Source: Azorinus chamasolen
Lineage: Eukaryota > Mollusca > Bivalvia > Cardiida > Solecurtidae
Direction: 5' to 3'
Assembly: GCA_963576725.1 (NCBI GenBank)
Contig: OY755237.1
Location: forward strand, 54,783,805 to 54,847,804
DNA length: 64,000 nt
Shown piece by piece: positions 8,161 to 18,750 of the stretch. The first letter of the stretch is position 1. The number at the start of each line of letters is the position of its first letter. The position numbers and the translations under genes were made by a program. The notes under the pieces were generated by a model that was given only the letters and a program-made list of their open reading frames with translations, did not search any database and had not been told where the DNA came from.

Positions 8161-10560
8161 TCTCCCAGACATTCAGTGCAGCGAACAGTGTAGATCCCTA
8201 TCGCAGATCCCAGGGCACCCAGGTAGAGATCAACACTGTTCGCTAATATGGTAAAGTTATACTTGTTTACAATGATGGCTATACTTGTTTATAATGATGG
8301 ATATAATTATAGCTACCCTAAGGAATAGACTCTCACAAACGGTTGGAACAGCTAATAGAGTAGCTCCTTATCAAAGGGTCATTATATGGTCCTCAAGCCA
8401 GGAGCAACGCTATAAGCTAAGTGACGGATACCGGTTACATTTACATGTGAGAAAGTATAGCACTTTTGTGCGGATCCATATCAGAGGGCCCCACGGGAGC
8501 CCCCGGGTACGGATCAACACTGGTAGATAACTGAGGGAATGTATATTTGTTATTATGGATCTGTATGTTACTACCCACGGGAATAGTCTCTTGCGGTATT
8601 CAGTGCGGAAAACAATGTAGACCCGTATCAGAGGGCCCCTTGGGGACCCAGATGTGGATCCGCATCGTTTATTTTAACTGACGTGGTGTAAATACTTAAT
8701 TGATGCAGTATATGTATATATATGTCTGCTGCTGCTTGCCTGTTACGGTGCGTATATCTGTAGCTGCTCGCAGTTGTAGTTTCGTACACCTTCTGTACGG
8801 CGGACTGTGTAGGCCCATATCAGAGGTCCCCTCGAGGACCACTGTTAGAAGGGTCAGCACCGTTCGTTGACTGAAGGCTTGTACATGTAGTATACTTACC
8901 TATTACGGTAGCATATCTGTAACTGCTCGCAGTGATAGTTTTTTTTATGCACATTCTTTACAGAGAACTGCGTAGACCCATATCAGAGGTTCCCTCAAAG
9001 ACCTCTGACAGGAGTCAGCACCGTTCATCAACTGAATGGTTGTACATGTAATATACTTACCTGTTACGGTACATATACTAGTACCTGTAACTAATCACAT
9101 TGGTGGTTATTCATACGCATTCAGTACAACGAACTGTGTAGACCCATATCAGGGGGCCTATCGAGACCCCCTGTTAGGAATCAGCACCGTTCGTTAACTG
9201 AAGAGTTATACATGCAATAAGCTTATGGTGCATTTAACTGTAGCTATCCCGCAGGATAGTTATGCATACACCTTCTGGACGGCGAACTGCGTAGACCCAT
9301 ATCAGGGGAACCCTCGATGCCCCCTGGTGCGAGTCGGCACCGTTCGCTAGCTGAAGGGTTATGCGTGTAATGTAATTACTTGTCATGATGCATTTATCTG
9401 TAACTACCCGCAAGGATAGTTATTCATACACCTTCTGGATGACGAACTGCGTAGACCCATATCAGAGGACCCCTCGAGGGCCGCTGGTAGGGGTCAACAT
9501 CGCTCGTTAACCGAATGACTGTGTATATAATATACTTACCTGTTTTGATGCATATAGTTACTAGTGATAGTTTTTTTTCACAGACATTCAGGGCGACAAA
9601 CTGTGTAGACCCATATCAGAAGACCCCGCGAGGGCCGCTGGTAGGGATCAACACCACCCGTTAACTGAATGATTGTGTATATAATATAATTACCTGTTAT
9701 GATGCATATAGTGATAGTTTGTTCACAGACATTCAGGGCGACACACTGTGTAGACCCATATCAGAGGACCTCTCGAGGGCCGCTGGTAGGGGTCAACACC
9801 ACTCGTTAACTGAAGGATTGTGTATATGACATACTTACCTGTTATGATGCATATAGTTACTAGCAGTGACAGGTTTTTTTCACAGACATTCATGGCGACA
9901 AACTGTGTAGATCCATATCAGAGGACCCCTCGAGGGCCGCTGGTAGGGGTCAACACCACTCGTTAACTGAGGGATTGTGTATATAATATACTTACCTGTT
10001 ATGATGCATATAGTTACTAGCATTGATAGGTTGTTTTTTTCACAGACATTCATGGCGACAAACTGTGTAGATCCATATCAGAGGACCCCTCGAGGGCCGC
10101 TGGTAGGGGTCAACACCACTCGTTAACTGAGGGATTGTGTATATAATATACTTACCTGTTATGATGCATATAGTTACTAGCATTGATAGTTTTTTTTCAC
10201 AGACATTCATGGCGACAAACTGTGTAGATCCATATCAGAAGACCCATCGAGGGCCGCTGGTAGGGGTCAACACCACTCGTTAACTGAAGGATTGTGTATA
10301 TAATATATTTACCTGTTATGATGCATATAGTTACTAGCATTGATAGTCTTTTTCACAGACATTCATGGCGACAAACTGTGTAGATCCATATCAGACGGCC
10401 CTTCAGGGATCGCTGGTAGGGATAGCACCGTTTCAGTTGACTGACTGGGTATTTGGATATGTAACTATCCACGGGTTTAAAATTGGATGTGGTAAACTGT
10501 GTAGAACCATGTCGGGGTATCCCTTCGGTGCCCCTGATACGGTTCATCTCAGTTCGTAGC
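8160..10560. repeat. Array of ~155 bp palindrome-bearing repeats in the LINE spacer
   Basis: About 14 diverged units, each with a ~65 bp palindrome opening with a form of GCGAACTGTGTAGACCCATATCAGAGG and closing with GGGTCAACACCGTTCGTTAACTGA, followed by TTACCTGTTATGATGCATATAGTTACTAG-type linker sequence. Units are clearest from about 8790 to 10440 (GTAGACCCATATCAG or GTAGATCCATATCAG at about 9125, 9290, 9450, 9605, 9745, 9905, 10065, 10220 and 10380). Copies are most alike toward the right and more diverged toward the left, as in arrays growing by unequal exchange. No ORF is plausible inside. Confidence 0.9.
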
Positions 10561-10616
10561 TACCCTCTCATAAATATGCGCATTTCAGTTAATAAATGTA
10601 TATGCTTCATAAATAT

Positions 10617-10805
10617 GTTAGAAAAGTACAAAAATGAGTCATGCAGGAAACACCACATACAGAACAAACACTCGCCCGAACAGCAACACAAGGAAACAGC
10701 AAATGTACATAGGTAGAAAAAACAACAAGAGACGCACAAAGACAAAACAAACATACAATAGGAGGAAGATGGAAGTACCGCCTTGGAACGGTCAGTGACA
10801 AAAGT
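10617..10805 (-). repeat. Copy 1 of a ~185 bp dispersed repeat (within LINE spacer)
   Basis: Reads on the minus strand as GACTTTTGTCACTGACCGTTCC through GTTTTGTCTTTGTGCGTCTC to GGTGTTTCCTGCATGACTCA. Related copies lie at 25258-25440, 36160-36345 and 62212-62385 on the plus strand. This copy lies just ahead of LINE ORF2. Confidence 0.8.
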
Positions 10806-11062
10806 CAAATACGGGTATCGGCACCCTTTCTTTACGGAAAGGCTCCGAATCTGTGTCTACAGAGAAAAGCGGACAACCTATATTACCGCCGCTAGCACTC
10901 TTGTTTTTAGTTTCGGCAAGGTTGCATATATAAGCTCTTACGACGACGGTAAGCGGGTATATCAATACCTTTTAGAGAAACAGACTTTACATTCCTTTAG
11001 ATCTCGCTTGTGTATACCATGCGTGTACAATTGCATTCAATCCAATTACACTTCTTTGACAA
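10806..11062. other. Segment upstream of LINE ORF2
   Basis: Unique-looking sequence between the dispersed repeat and the ORF2 start, containing GCATATATAAGC (10922-10933), a TATA-like string about 130 bp before ORF2. It could hold an internal promoter; nothing else is seen. Confidence 0.35.
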
Positions 11063-14000
11063 ATGGTAACTGGTAGTACTGACGTCCTTCATATCCTGTC
11101 ACTAAACTGTCAGGGACTTCGGGACAGAACGAAACGTAACAGATTACAACAGTATTTATATCAGCAAAAGACAAATATAGTGTACTTGCAGGAAACACAT
11201 TTTACCCTGGATATCGCCGACATTTTAAAGCACGAATTTATAGATTGGGATTTATACAATTCATATGGCGGATCAAATAGTAAAGGCTGCTCAATTCTTA
11301 TACAGAAATCGTTGAACTGTGTTATTTTAAGTCATTTTAGCGACACAGGAGGCAGGTATAATTTTATTAATATTGAAACAAAAAATAACACATATGCATT
11401 ATTAAACATATATGCCTTTAACGCCAAAAAAGAACGGCAAACTTTTTTCTTGAAGGTAATTGAAACACTCGGTAATTATTCAGAAGGCATACTTATCTTA
11501 GGAGGAGATTTTAATGAAGTATTAAACCAGTCGGATAGAATAGCCAGATCGCGTGACACTAACATAAAAAAATCAAAAGCTTTAACGGATTTAATCAAGC
11601 AATTCAAATTAATCGACATTTGGAGAAAATTTAACACAGACAAACAGCAATTCACATGGAGACGTAAAAATAATATAGAAAAAAGCAGAATAGATTTCTG
11701 GCTTATTGATGAAAACATAACGCCGCTCGTCCATTCAACTGATATACGACCGGCCCTAATTCAGTATACAGATCATCTTGCAATATCCCTTAAACTAAGA
11801 TCTCCAGTAAAGAGGGGCCCGGGTTTTTGGAAACTAAATAACGCGCACATCGAAGACGAACTATATCGAGAAAAAATTCTAAAAGTTATTAAACGTTGCT
11901 CTGCTGCAGACATTCCTAGTTACCAGGCAAAGTGGGAACTATGTAAATACGAAATAAAAATTGCCTCGATAAAATATTCTAAACAAAAATCAAGAGAAAG
12001 AAATAATCATTTACAATTCTTAGAAAAACAATTAAGACAATATTATTCGTACCCTAATCCTAACATAACAATACAGAATATAATTATAGAATTAGAAAAT
12101 GAAATTCAACAAATATATGATTATAAAGCGAAAGGGGCCCAGATTCGCTCTAGGATTCAATATTTAGAGGAGGGTGAAAAAAATTCAAAATTCTTCATTA
12201 ACTTAGAAAAATCAAGACAAAATCGAAAAATAATAACCTCACTTATGGTTGATAATCAAAGAATAGTAGATCCTGATGAAATCCTAAAAACGGAAGCAAA
12301 CTTTTACGAACAATTATATAAATCAACGAATGCAGATACACATTATAATGAATACCTTCAAAACATTGAACTAGAAAACAAATTAACTGACTCTGAAGCA
12401 GATTTATGCGAAGGAGATATTCTACCGGAAGAAGCAAAATTAGCTGCATTTGGAATGAAATTAAACAAAAGTCCGGGGCCTGACGGTCTCACGGTAGAAT
12501 TTTATAGAACATTTTGGGAGAGCTTAGAACAGCTCTTAATTGGATCATTTAACGAAAGTTATGTAAAATGTAAATTATCGCGAAGCCAAAGGCAGTGTAT
12601 AATTTCATTAATATATAAAAAGTCAGACCCTGAAAACATTGAAAACTGGAGACCAATCTCTTTGCTGAATATTGACTTCAAAATAGCAGCTAGGGTATTA
12701 GCTATACGACTTCAAAAAGTTCTCCCGAAAATTGTAAGCCTTGATCAGCAAGGTTTTATACAAAATAGATTCATAGGTTTTAACATACGTCAAATACAAG
12801 ACGTGATAGATTATTGTGACATGTTAGACATAAATGGTGCAATCTTATTTTTAGATTTCAAAAAAGCTTTTGACACTATTGATTGGAACTTTATGTTTAA
12901 GGTGTTGAAATACTTTGGCTTCAAAGACGGTTTTATAAACTGGGTAAAGGTCTTTTACAACGATATAATGTCTTCCGTTATAAATAACGGCTGGAAATCA
13001 AACTATTTTAATATATCACGTGGGATACGTCAAGGATGCCCTTTATCGGCTCTCTTATTTGTCGTGATCGACAGAAATTTTGGCAATTAAAATTAGGTCA
13101 TGTAATAATATTGATGGAATTGAAGTAAAATTGAACAATACTATTCATAATATAAAAATTTCGCAACTAGCTGACGATACCACCTTATTCTTAAAAAATA
13201 AAGCGGAAATAGAAAATGCTATATCAATTGTAGAGGAATTCGGTACCTACTCTGGATTAAAATTAAACAAAAAGAAAACGGAAGGAATTTGGCTCGGAAA
13301 ACACAGAATAAATGATGATTCATTTCAAAGTATACAGTTCAGAAACGATTATGTGAAAACGCTAGGTGTATATTTTGGACATGATAATAGCCTCTGTTTA
13401 GAAAAAAATTGGGACAGCAAAATTGAAGAGGTAAAATATCATATCAATCTTTGGATCGGCAGAAAGCTTACATTTTACGGTAAAATAACTGTAATAAAAT
13501 CCACACTTCTTCCAAAATTTACATATCTGATGCAATCTACATTTGCTCCAATTGCAATTATCGATCAATTAAACTCACTGTTTTTTAAATTTCTCTGGAA
13601 CAATAAATCCGAAAAAATCAAACGACTCGCATTAATAGGCGAACGAAATAAAGGTGGCCTAGACATGATTGACTTAGATAGTTACCAGAAAACTCTAAAA
13701 ATGAAATGGATAAAGTGTCTCACAGACAAACAAGTCGCTAACTGGAAAGTAATTCCACAGTATTTCTTAAACCAATACGGCCATAGTCTATTAGTTTTTA
13801 GAATGAACATAGATACTTTTAGGTCATTACCGAAAATACGGAAACCTCTGCCTATCTTTTATAAAACACTACATGTACTTGAAAACTGGATCTCCTTTAA
13901 ACACACGGCACCATCTCCAACACCGGCAACCTTTTATGACATAAGACAACAAATATTATGGGGAAATCATCATATAAAGCATAATGGAAAATGTCTTATA

Positions 14001-14839
14001 TTTAATAACTGGATAAAATCAGGTTTTATTTTTGTTAATGATATATTAGGAAAAGATGGCAAAATTAACGATACATTAATTTTTGAACACTTAATAGAAA
14101 AAAGGCATGGATAACTGAATTATATACGCTAAAAGCTGCACTCCCTAAAACATGGTTGAACTGCGTTAGAAAAGATAATTCAAGAAAAAGCACAGTTAAA
14201 ACAAAACTAGAAATAAAAGTAAACGGAAAAGAATTTGTAAATATTTCAAATAAAGACATAAGGCGTACATTAACTCAACGTAAATTCAAAAGACCATACC
14301 TACATACTTATTGGAATGATTTACTCAACATAGAAACAAGCTGGGATACAGTATACACATTTATAAATAAAGTTTTAGTAGACAATAGAGTAAAACAGTA
14401 TAAATTCAAATTAATGCATAACATAATAGCTACTAATGAAAATTTATGTAAATGGAAGATATATAATTCTTCAAATTGCTTACACTGTAATAATATTGAA
14501 GATTTAAATCACTTCTTCATTGATTGTGACTATTTAAACCAGTTTTGGGACCTCATCTCGGATGCCTTTAGCCGCTGTGGCATTACGAAGCATGTTCGGA
14601 ACTTAAAATTTATAATATCAGGATACAAAATCGAATCGATAGAATATAAATTTGTAAACATCTTATTTTCATACATCGGATTCTCTCTATATAAAGGATA
14701 TTTTAGCAGCGAAAGACGGACGAAAGCGTGCAACATAAACCATATACTGACGAATGAATTAAGCATACTTATCAAATACTACAATAGTAAAGGTATTCCA
14801 TGTTACTTCCTCAGAAAGTTTTACGATTGTCTTCAATGA
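11063..14839 (+). pseudogene. LINE ORF2: AP endonuclease + reverse transcriptase, two frameshifts
   Basis: Makes the enzyme for target-primed reverse transcription. The AP-endonuclease domain (residues 8-240) shows Asn15 in SLNCQG, Glu44 in YLQETH, GGDFNEV (about 147) and TDHLAI (about 237). The reverse transcriptase shows NWRPISLLN, GAILFLDFKKAFDTID and GIRQGCPLSALLF in frame 1. A one-base shift near 13070 moves to the second frame, where the active-site box reads LADD instead of the usual Y/FADD. A second shift in an A-run near 14097 moves to the third frame, which carries the C-terminal CLHCNNIEDLNHFFIDC Cys/His motif typical of L1/Tx1 elements and ends at TGA 14837-14839. Confidence 0.92.
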
Positions 14840-14984
14840 CGGTAGAACAATGGTTGAGTTGAATATTACACAACATTACATTTACTTTCTTTATTCTCTC
14901 TGTGATATTGTTATATTGTTAAAATGTAAATAAACGGACTGGCGTATGCTAGTTCCAAAGAGAAAAAAAATAAAAATATATAAG
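14840..14984 (+). other. LINE 3' untranslated tail and right target repeat
   Basis: About 130 bp of non-coding sequence with an AATAAA-like string (14928-14935), a GAGAAAAAAAATAAAA tail and then AAAAATATATAAG (14972-14984), the right-hand partner of 6723-6733. The right copy has two extra bases in its TA run. Confidence 0.75.
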
Positions 14985-16143
14985 CCTTATCAAACAAGAT
15001 ATGCACGTTAATAAAGATGAAAGTTTTCCAGTAAATTTTCCTGATATATTTCAAAATTATCAAAATCCTACGCTACATTCGAACGATCCGTGGAATACTT
15101 GGTTAAATTCTCCTTTCGATTGGTGGCAATGTCAATTAAATTTTGCCGTTTGGTGCGCAACTTCCGGTTGCGGCGTAAGTTACGAAGATCATTTAGAAAA
15201 AACTACCGATCTAACAAAAACGGTTTATACTTTTCACGTTTATTACTGTATTTTAAGAATAATAAAAGAATTACAATGTCCAATTCCTACGGAACCAGCA
15301 TTCTGTTATTATAGTAATCAATATGATAAAGCTGCGTATCAAAAATTATGTAACGAGTTTAATATTTCTCCTCATACGGATTGGAGACAGAAATTAGATA
15401 GAGGAGGTTGTCACGGTCTCGGTACGTACAGTCAATACTTTAAACCCGATGGCGCATACAGAGCTAGTCATTTAAGCGATGGACCATTCTGTAGTGTTAA
15501 TGATTCTATAACTCATACTAGAAATATTAGTAACGCCTGGACTACTTTTTTATTAGATAAATCTAATGGATTTACTCATACGGGATTAGTTAGAATAAAC
15601 GAAAGTATTAGAATATTCGTATGGGCTTTACTAGGATCTCAAAGTCAAACTAGAGTAGAAATTTTAAAGGTAGGAACCGGTTTTGACGCTCAAAAACAAT
15701 TCTTAGCAAATATACAGGATGCTGTCAATAGTCCGATAGATTTACCGAGTCAGATTTCATAATACGAAAATGTTTTAAAATACGCTAGAAGTAAAGTTAA
15801 TTACAGTTACGGACTTGGTCTTTATATGTCTCCGAGCGATATGATTTTACAAATAGGAACTATTGTCGGGTATAATAATGAAATTGTAGTATCAACTGAA
15901 GAACAAGTTTTAGGAATTAACGATGACGTTAATTCGATAAATAAATCTCCTTCTAACGTAATAAATGGAACAAAAACTAAAAAATCTCCTATTATTCATA
16001 TTAAAAAACCTGAACCTAAACCTAAACTAGAACAAGAGTCTCCAGAAGTAAACCCGAAGGTATCCGAACATGTAGATAATAGAACAGCAATAATAGTAGG
16101 AAGTATAGCGGTAGGTCTTACAGTTTTATTTTTTTATAGTTAA
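14985..16143 (+). pseudogene. 3' part of the interrupted plus-strand viral gene, with an internal stop
   Basis: The frame continues from the 5' fragment at 6654-6733. It reads open to a TAA at 15760-15762, then continues in the same frame to the true stop at 16141-16143, so the internal TAA is a nonsense mutation (a CAA-to-TAA change would explain it). Notable segments: FAVWCATSGCGVSYEDHL, a DRGGCHGLGTYSQYF segment, a Lys/Pro/Glu-rich linker, and a hydrophobic C-terminal anchor ending LFFYS. I recognise it as a recurrent virus-derived type in invertebrate genomes, function unknown. The last 26 bp overlap tail-to-tail with the next gene. A structural, membrane-linked role is possible. Confidence 0.78.
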
Positions 16144-17458
16144 GATACTCTTTCCCCGCCGTAAATAATAACCCGATAACTAAAACTAATAAAACCCATA
16201 GATTATTAGCGAGCCAATTAACAACTTTACCTGTTGCGGATAATAACCATGATACGATAGCCCCTATTATACCTGGTAATGCCGCTGCTGCTTTACCAGC
16301 TAATTTAGCTAATAATTTTCCAATATTGTCTAATTGTTTTTTTATCCAATCTTTCACACCATCACCTTTTGGTGGAGGTTTTGGTGTTATAGATCCTCCT
16401 CCTCCACCGGGTATAACGGTTTCAACAATAAGACCAATAATCATTCCAAAAGCGGTTAAAACGCTAGCGATCGTAATTCCTTGTTCCCTGAATAAAGTTT
16501 TTATTCTTTCGGCTAATGTCGTGTCTTCTCTCAATATTTTATTGATGGTTTCTTTTATTCTATTTACTTGGCTACGTATTTTTTCTTTATTAATATTAAT
16601 TGCTTCTAATCTAGCACTTCTCTCACCTTCCAATTCTCTTATTCGATTACTTATCCTTTCTATTTGAAATTCATTATTATCTTCTTTAGCCTGTTCTAAT
16701 TTTTCTTTTTCTCTTGCTATATGTTTATTTGTTTCATTCAGTTTTGCTAATTGATTTGCAATCTCTTATTTTGCTGTTGTCATTGCTTTAAGAATACCAT
16801 CCAATTCTCTTTTTGTTATATCTGTTTGTACTTCTTTAGGTGCAGTTTCTATTTCTTCAACTACTTCTTTCAAAGCAGTTTCTGATCTATTTGTTGTTGT
16901 TAATAAATTTTGAACATCTTGTTCTGAAGTTATATTTTCTAGGGGTATTTCTTGTCCTGCATTATTAATTTCATCTCTTGTATTTTGTAAAGCTGCAGCA
17001 GCTTTGACAGATAGTTGTTTTTTACTGTTATAATCTGGTAAATTTAATAAATCTCTAATTGCAGATGTACCACCAGGACCAATTCTACTTGCTAAAGTAT
17101 TCAAAGCAATAAAACCTCCTCTTTTGGATGTGATTTCAATGTCTATATCTCCAACCTTTAAAAATAATGTTTTATTATCAGGACCAAGTTCAAAGTTTGA
17201 AATATCTATACGAATCGGGTCTAATCCATATTTTTCTTTTATCATCTCGTAATATCTTTTAACTATTGATTGTTTCTGTTCCACTATTAATTGTGTTCTT
17301 GTATCTACATCATTAATATCTTCGATATGAGCGGATTGGTTTTGTATGGTTCTGTTAAATTCATCATCTGCAATCATATCATTATCATCATTATAAACAT
17401 CATCTTCAAAGTCTTCGTGATAATCTGGTTCATTATAATCAAATCCACCTTCAGCCAT
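16118..17458 (-). pseudogene. Long coiled-coil viral membrane protein with an internal stop
   Basis: Starts at 17458 (GCCATTTTTAT on the plus strand, the shared start context). The first 230 codons give an acidic Asp/Asn/Tyr-rich N-terminus and a middle domain, stopping at TAA 16766-16768. The same frame then stays open to 16118: a Lys/Glu-rich coiled coil, a LAERIKTLFREQGITIA segment, a hydrophobic stretch ending in PGGGGG, an Ala/Gly-rich region and a second membrane span near the C-terminus. Coiled coil plus this C-terminal region recurs as one protein in related loci as I know them, so I read one gene of about 446 codons with a nonsense codon. Two separate genes remain possible. Confidence 0.72.
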
Positions 17459-17460
17459 TT

Positions 17461-18117
17461 TTATTCGGAATAAATTGGTGGTGAATTTTCATATCTATAA
17501 TTATTAGTAACATAATTATTATTAATTGTATAAATTATGCTGTTTTTAAACTGTTTAACATATCTTCTTTTACCTTCTCGATCAATTTTTTTTTCATCTT
17601 CAGTTATTCCTGAACCTGATTTCCCTAGGTCTGATTTTTTTATTGATCTGATTTCTTCTTTAAGTTTAGAATATTTTTCCATTTCATTTAAAACTAATTT
17701 AAACTCTTCCGCACTTATTTCTCCATCTTGTAGGGCTTTAGAAATAATATCCTTAATACTATTTAGTTTACTTTCTATCATTTTAACATTACAATGCTTT
17801 TGTGCTTTTGTCATTAATTTTCTTCTTATTATTTTAACACATACTCCAATTCCTCCACATGCTACAGCCACTATTTGTAATGGTAACAGAATAGGAACTG
17901 CTGCTCCGACTCCAGCTAAAATAATACTCGCTGATATTAACGTGGTGTCAACACCGTCAGTAATATTTATTCCTCGTTTATATTTTTTTCGTAATGATTT
18001 TCTTGTATCTCTTTCATTAATTAATATTCTTTCAATCTCTGATATTTTTTGTAATCTATAATTTTGTCCGTCCTCTACTGGTAATTCAGGATATATCGGT
18101 GCCGTTGGTTGCTTCAT
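17461..18117 (-). CDS. Viral hydrophobic-core protein with helical tails
   Basis: A 218-residue protein: a Pro-rich N-terminus, a charged helix (RLQKISEIERIL), a basic KKYKRG turn, a hydrophobic Gly/Ala/Val segment at residues about 58-97, then a helical LNSIKDIISKALQDGEIS segment and a Lys-rich, Asn/Tyr-rich tail. The order recurs in related invertebrate loci as I know them; its function is unknown. The start at 18117 follows CCTTTAAAAA. The stop is only 2 bp from the next gene's start, so the two are probably co-expressed. It is the last gene before the right terminus. Confidence 0.78.
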   Translation of the reverse strand: MKQPTAPIYPELPVEDGQNYRLQKISEIERILINERDTRKSLRKKYKRGINITDGVDTTLISASIILAGVGAAVPILLPLQIVAVACGGIGVCVKIIRRKLMTKAQKHCNVKMIESKLNSIKDIISKALQDGEISAEEFKLVLNEMEKYSKLKEEIRSIKKSDLGKSGSGITEDEKKIDREGKRRYVKQFKNSIIYTINNNYVTNNYRYENSPPIYSE

Positions 18118-18189
18118 TTTTAAAGGATTTTTTTTATTTATTTTCTCGTGGTGGCGGAGGAAAAATTTTTTTTGTTGTGTCTTGAAGTA

Positions 18190-18262
18190 GTGACATATTG
18201 TGTTTGCTTAAGTAATGATTAAGTAATGCTTAAGTAAAACTTTAGTAATGCTTAAGTAAAGT
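18190..18262. repeat. GCTTAAGTAATG repeats near the element's right end
   Basis: Several TTAGTAATGCTTAAGTAA-type units, the same motif as the 22 bp repeats at 3311-3425, here just upstream of the last minus-strand gene. Confidence 0.75.
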
Positions 18263-18314
18263 GGGGTTTTTTAGTAGGTTTTAAAAAATCCTGATAGGGG
18301 TAAAAATATTTTAA

Positions 18315-18598
18315 CTTTTTCACACCTTGATAGACTTTGACTGTACCTCTTTTTGCCTCTTTTTTTCATTTTTTCACACCCTGAAAGAGTTTCACTGTAC
18401 CTCTTTTTGCCTCTTTTTTTTCATTTTTTCACACCCTGAAAGAGTTTCATTGTACCTCTTTTTGCCTCTTTTTTTCATTTTTTCACACCCTGAAAGAGTT
18501 TCATTGTACCTCTTTTTGCCTCTTTTTTTCATTTTTTCACACCCTGAAAGAGTTTCATTGTACCTCTTTTTGCCTCTTTTTTTCATTTTTCAATTAAT
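18315..18598. repeat. 54 bp tandem repeat, five copies
   Basis: CACACC anchors fall at 18321, 18375, 18430, 18484 and 18538, giving a 54-55 bp unit (CACACCCTGAAAGAGTTTCA plus a T/C-rich remainder). The first copy is most diverged. Because 54 is divisible by three, open frames appear on both strands; these are by-products. Tandem repeats are common within Polinton terminal regions. Confidence 0.9.
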
Positions 18599-18665
18599 GA
18601 AAAAAGGGGGCCCGTGGGTATATACTGGAGTTTGCTTTTTTAATATTTTTAAAAACAGTAAAAAA

Positions 18666-18750
18666 TATATATATAGCTAATGGGAAGCGAAGCGGGTTTG
18701 GGACCGTGAGCGGAGTGAGTGGTCCCGTACCCCCATTAGCTATATATATA
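18666..18750. repeat. Perfect 19 bp inverted repeat at the right boundary
   Basis: TATATATATAGCTAATGGG (18666-18684) faces its exact complement (18732-18750). Inside, GGGACC (18700-18705) faces GGTCCC (18721-18726), making a nested hairpin with GCGAAGCGGG and GAGCGGAGTGAG between. It lies past the last gene and could be a terminal or replication structure of the element. Confidence 0.8.

Larger units (their letters stand above)
6734..14971 (+). mobile_element. Tx1/L1-type LINE retrotransposon inserted in the viral gene
   Basis: About 8.2 kb with a 5' untranslated segment (6734-6902), ORF1 (6903-7981), a long repeat-filled spacer (7982-11062), ORF2 (11063-14839), and a 3' tail ending in GAGAAAAAAAATAAAA. 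It is flanked by AAAAATATAAG on the left and AAAAATATATAAG on the right, which I read as a slightly altered target-site duplication. The presence of both ORFs suggests a near full-length insertion. It is probably inactive: ORF1 has a frameshift and a stop, ORF2 two frameshifts. All indels fall in or beside short homopolymers. Confidence 0.9.
1..18750. mobile_element. Polinton/Maverick-like viral element, right-hand part, split by a LINE
   Basis: An AT-rich block of closely packed genes with an integrase, an A32-type packaging ATPase and capsid-type genes, the combination that defines Polinton/Maverick elements and related integrated viruses. It continues beyond the left edge. The right end is placed at the 19 bp inverted repeat ending at 18750, because dispersed host-type palindrome sequence resumes soon after. 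About 10.5 kb of it is viral; the rest (6734-14971) is a later LINE. The left terminus is not in the window, so terminal inverted repeats and target duplication cannot be tested. No polymerase B or protease was found in this part. Two frameshifts, two internal stops and the LINE show that this copy is decayed or partly mis-sequenced. Confidence 0.85.

Noticed and set aside
7902..8530. Plus-strand ORFs after LINE ORF1
   Set aside because: They run out of the true ORF1 frame into spacer palindromes and have no conserved motif.
8160..10560. CRISPR-like array of regular repeats
   Set aside because: The spacers are also repeated and the locus lies inside a eukaryotic LINE; no cas genes.
16326..18061. 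Plus-strand ORFs of 113 and 174 codons opposite viral genes
   Set aside because: Antisense shadows of the well-supported minus-strand genes.
18327..18680. ORFs with 18-residue repeats on both strands
   Set aside because: The 54 bp unit is divisible by three, so frames stay open on both strands; no start context or family supports a protein.
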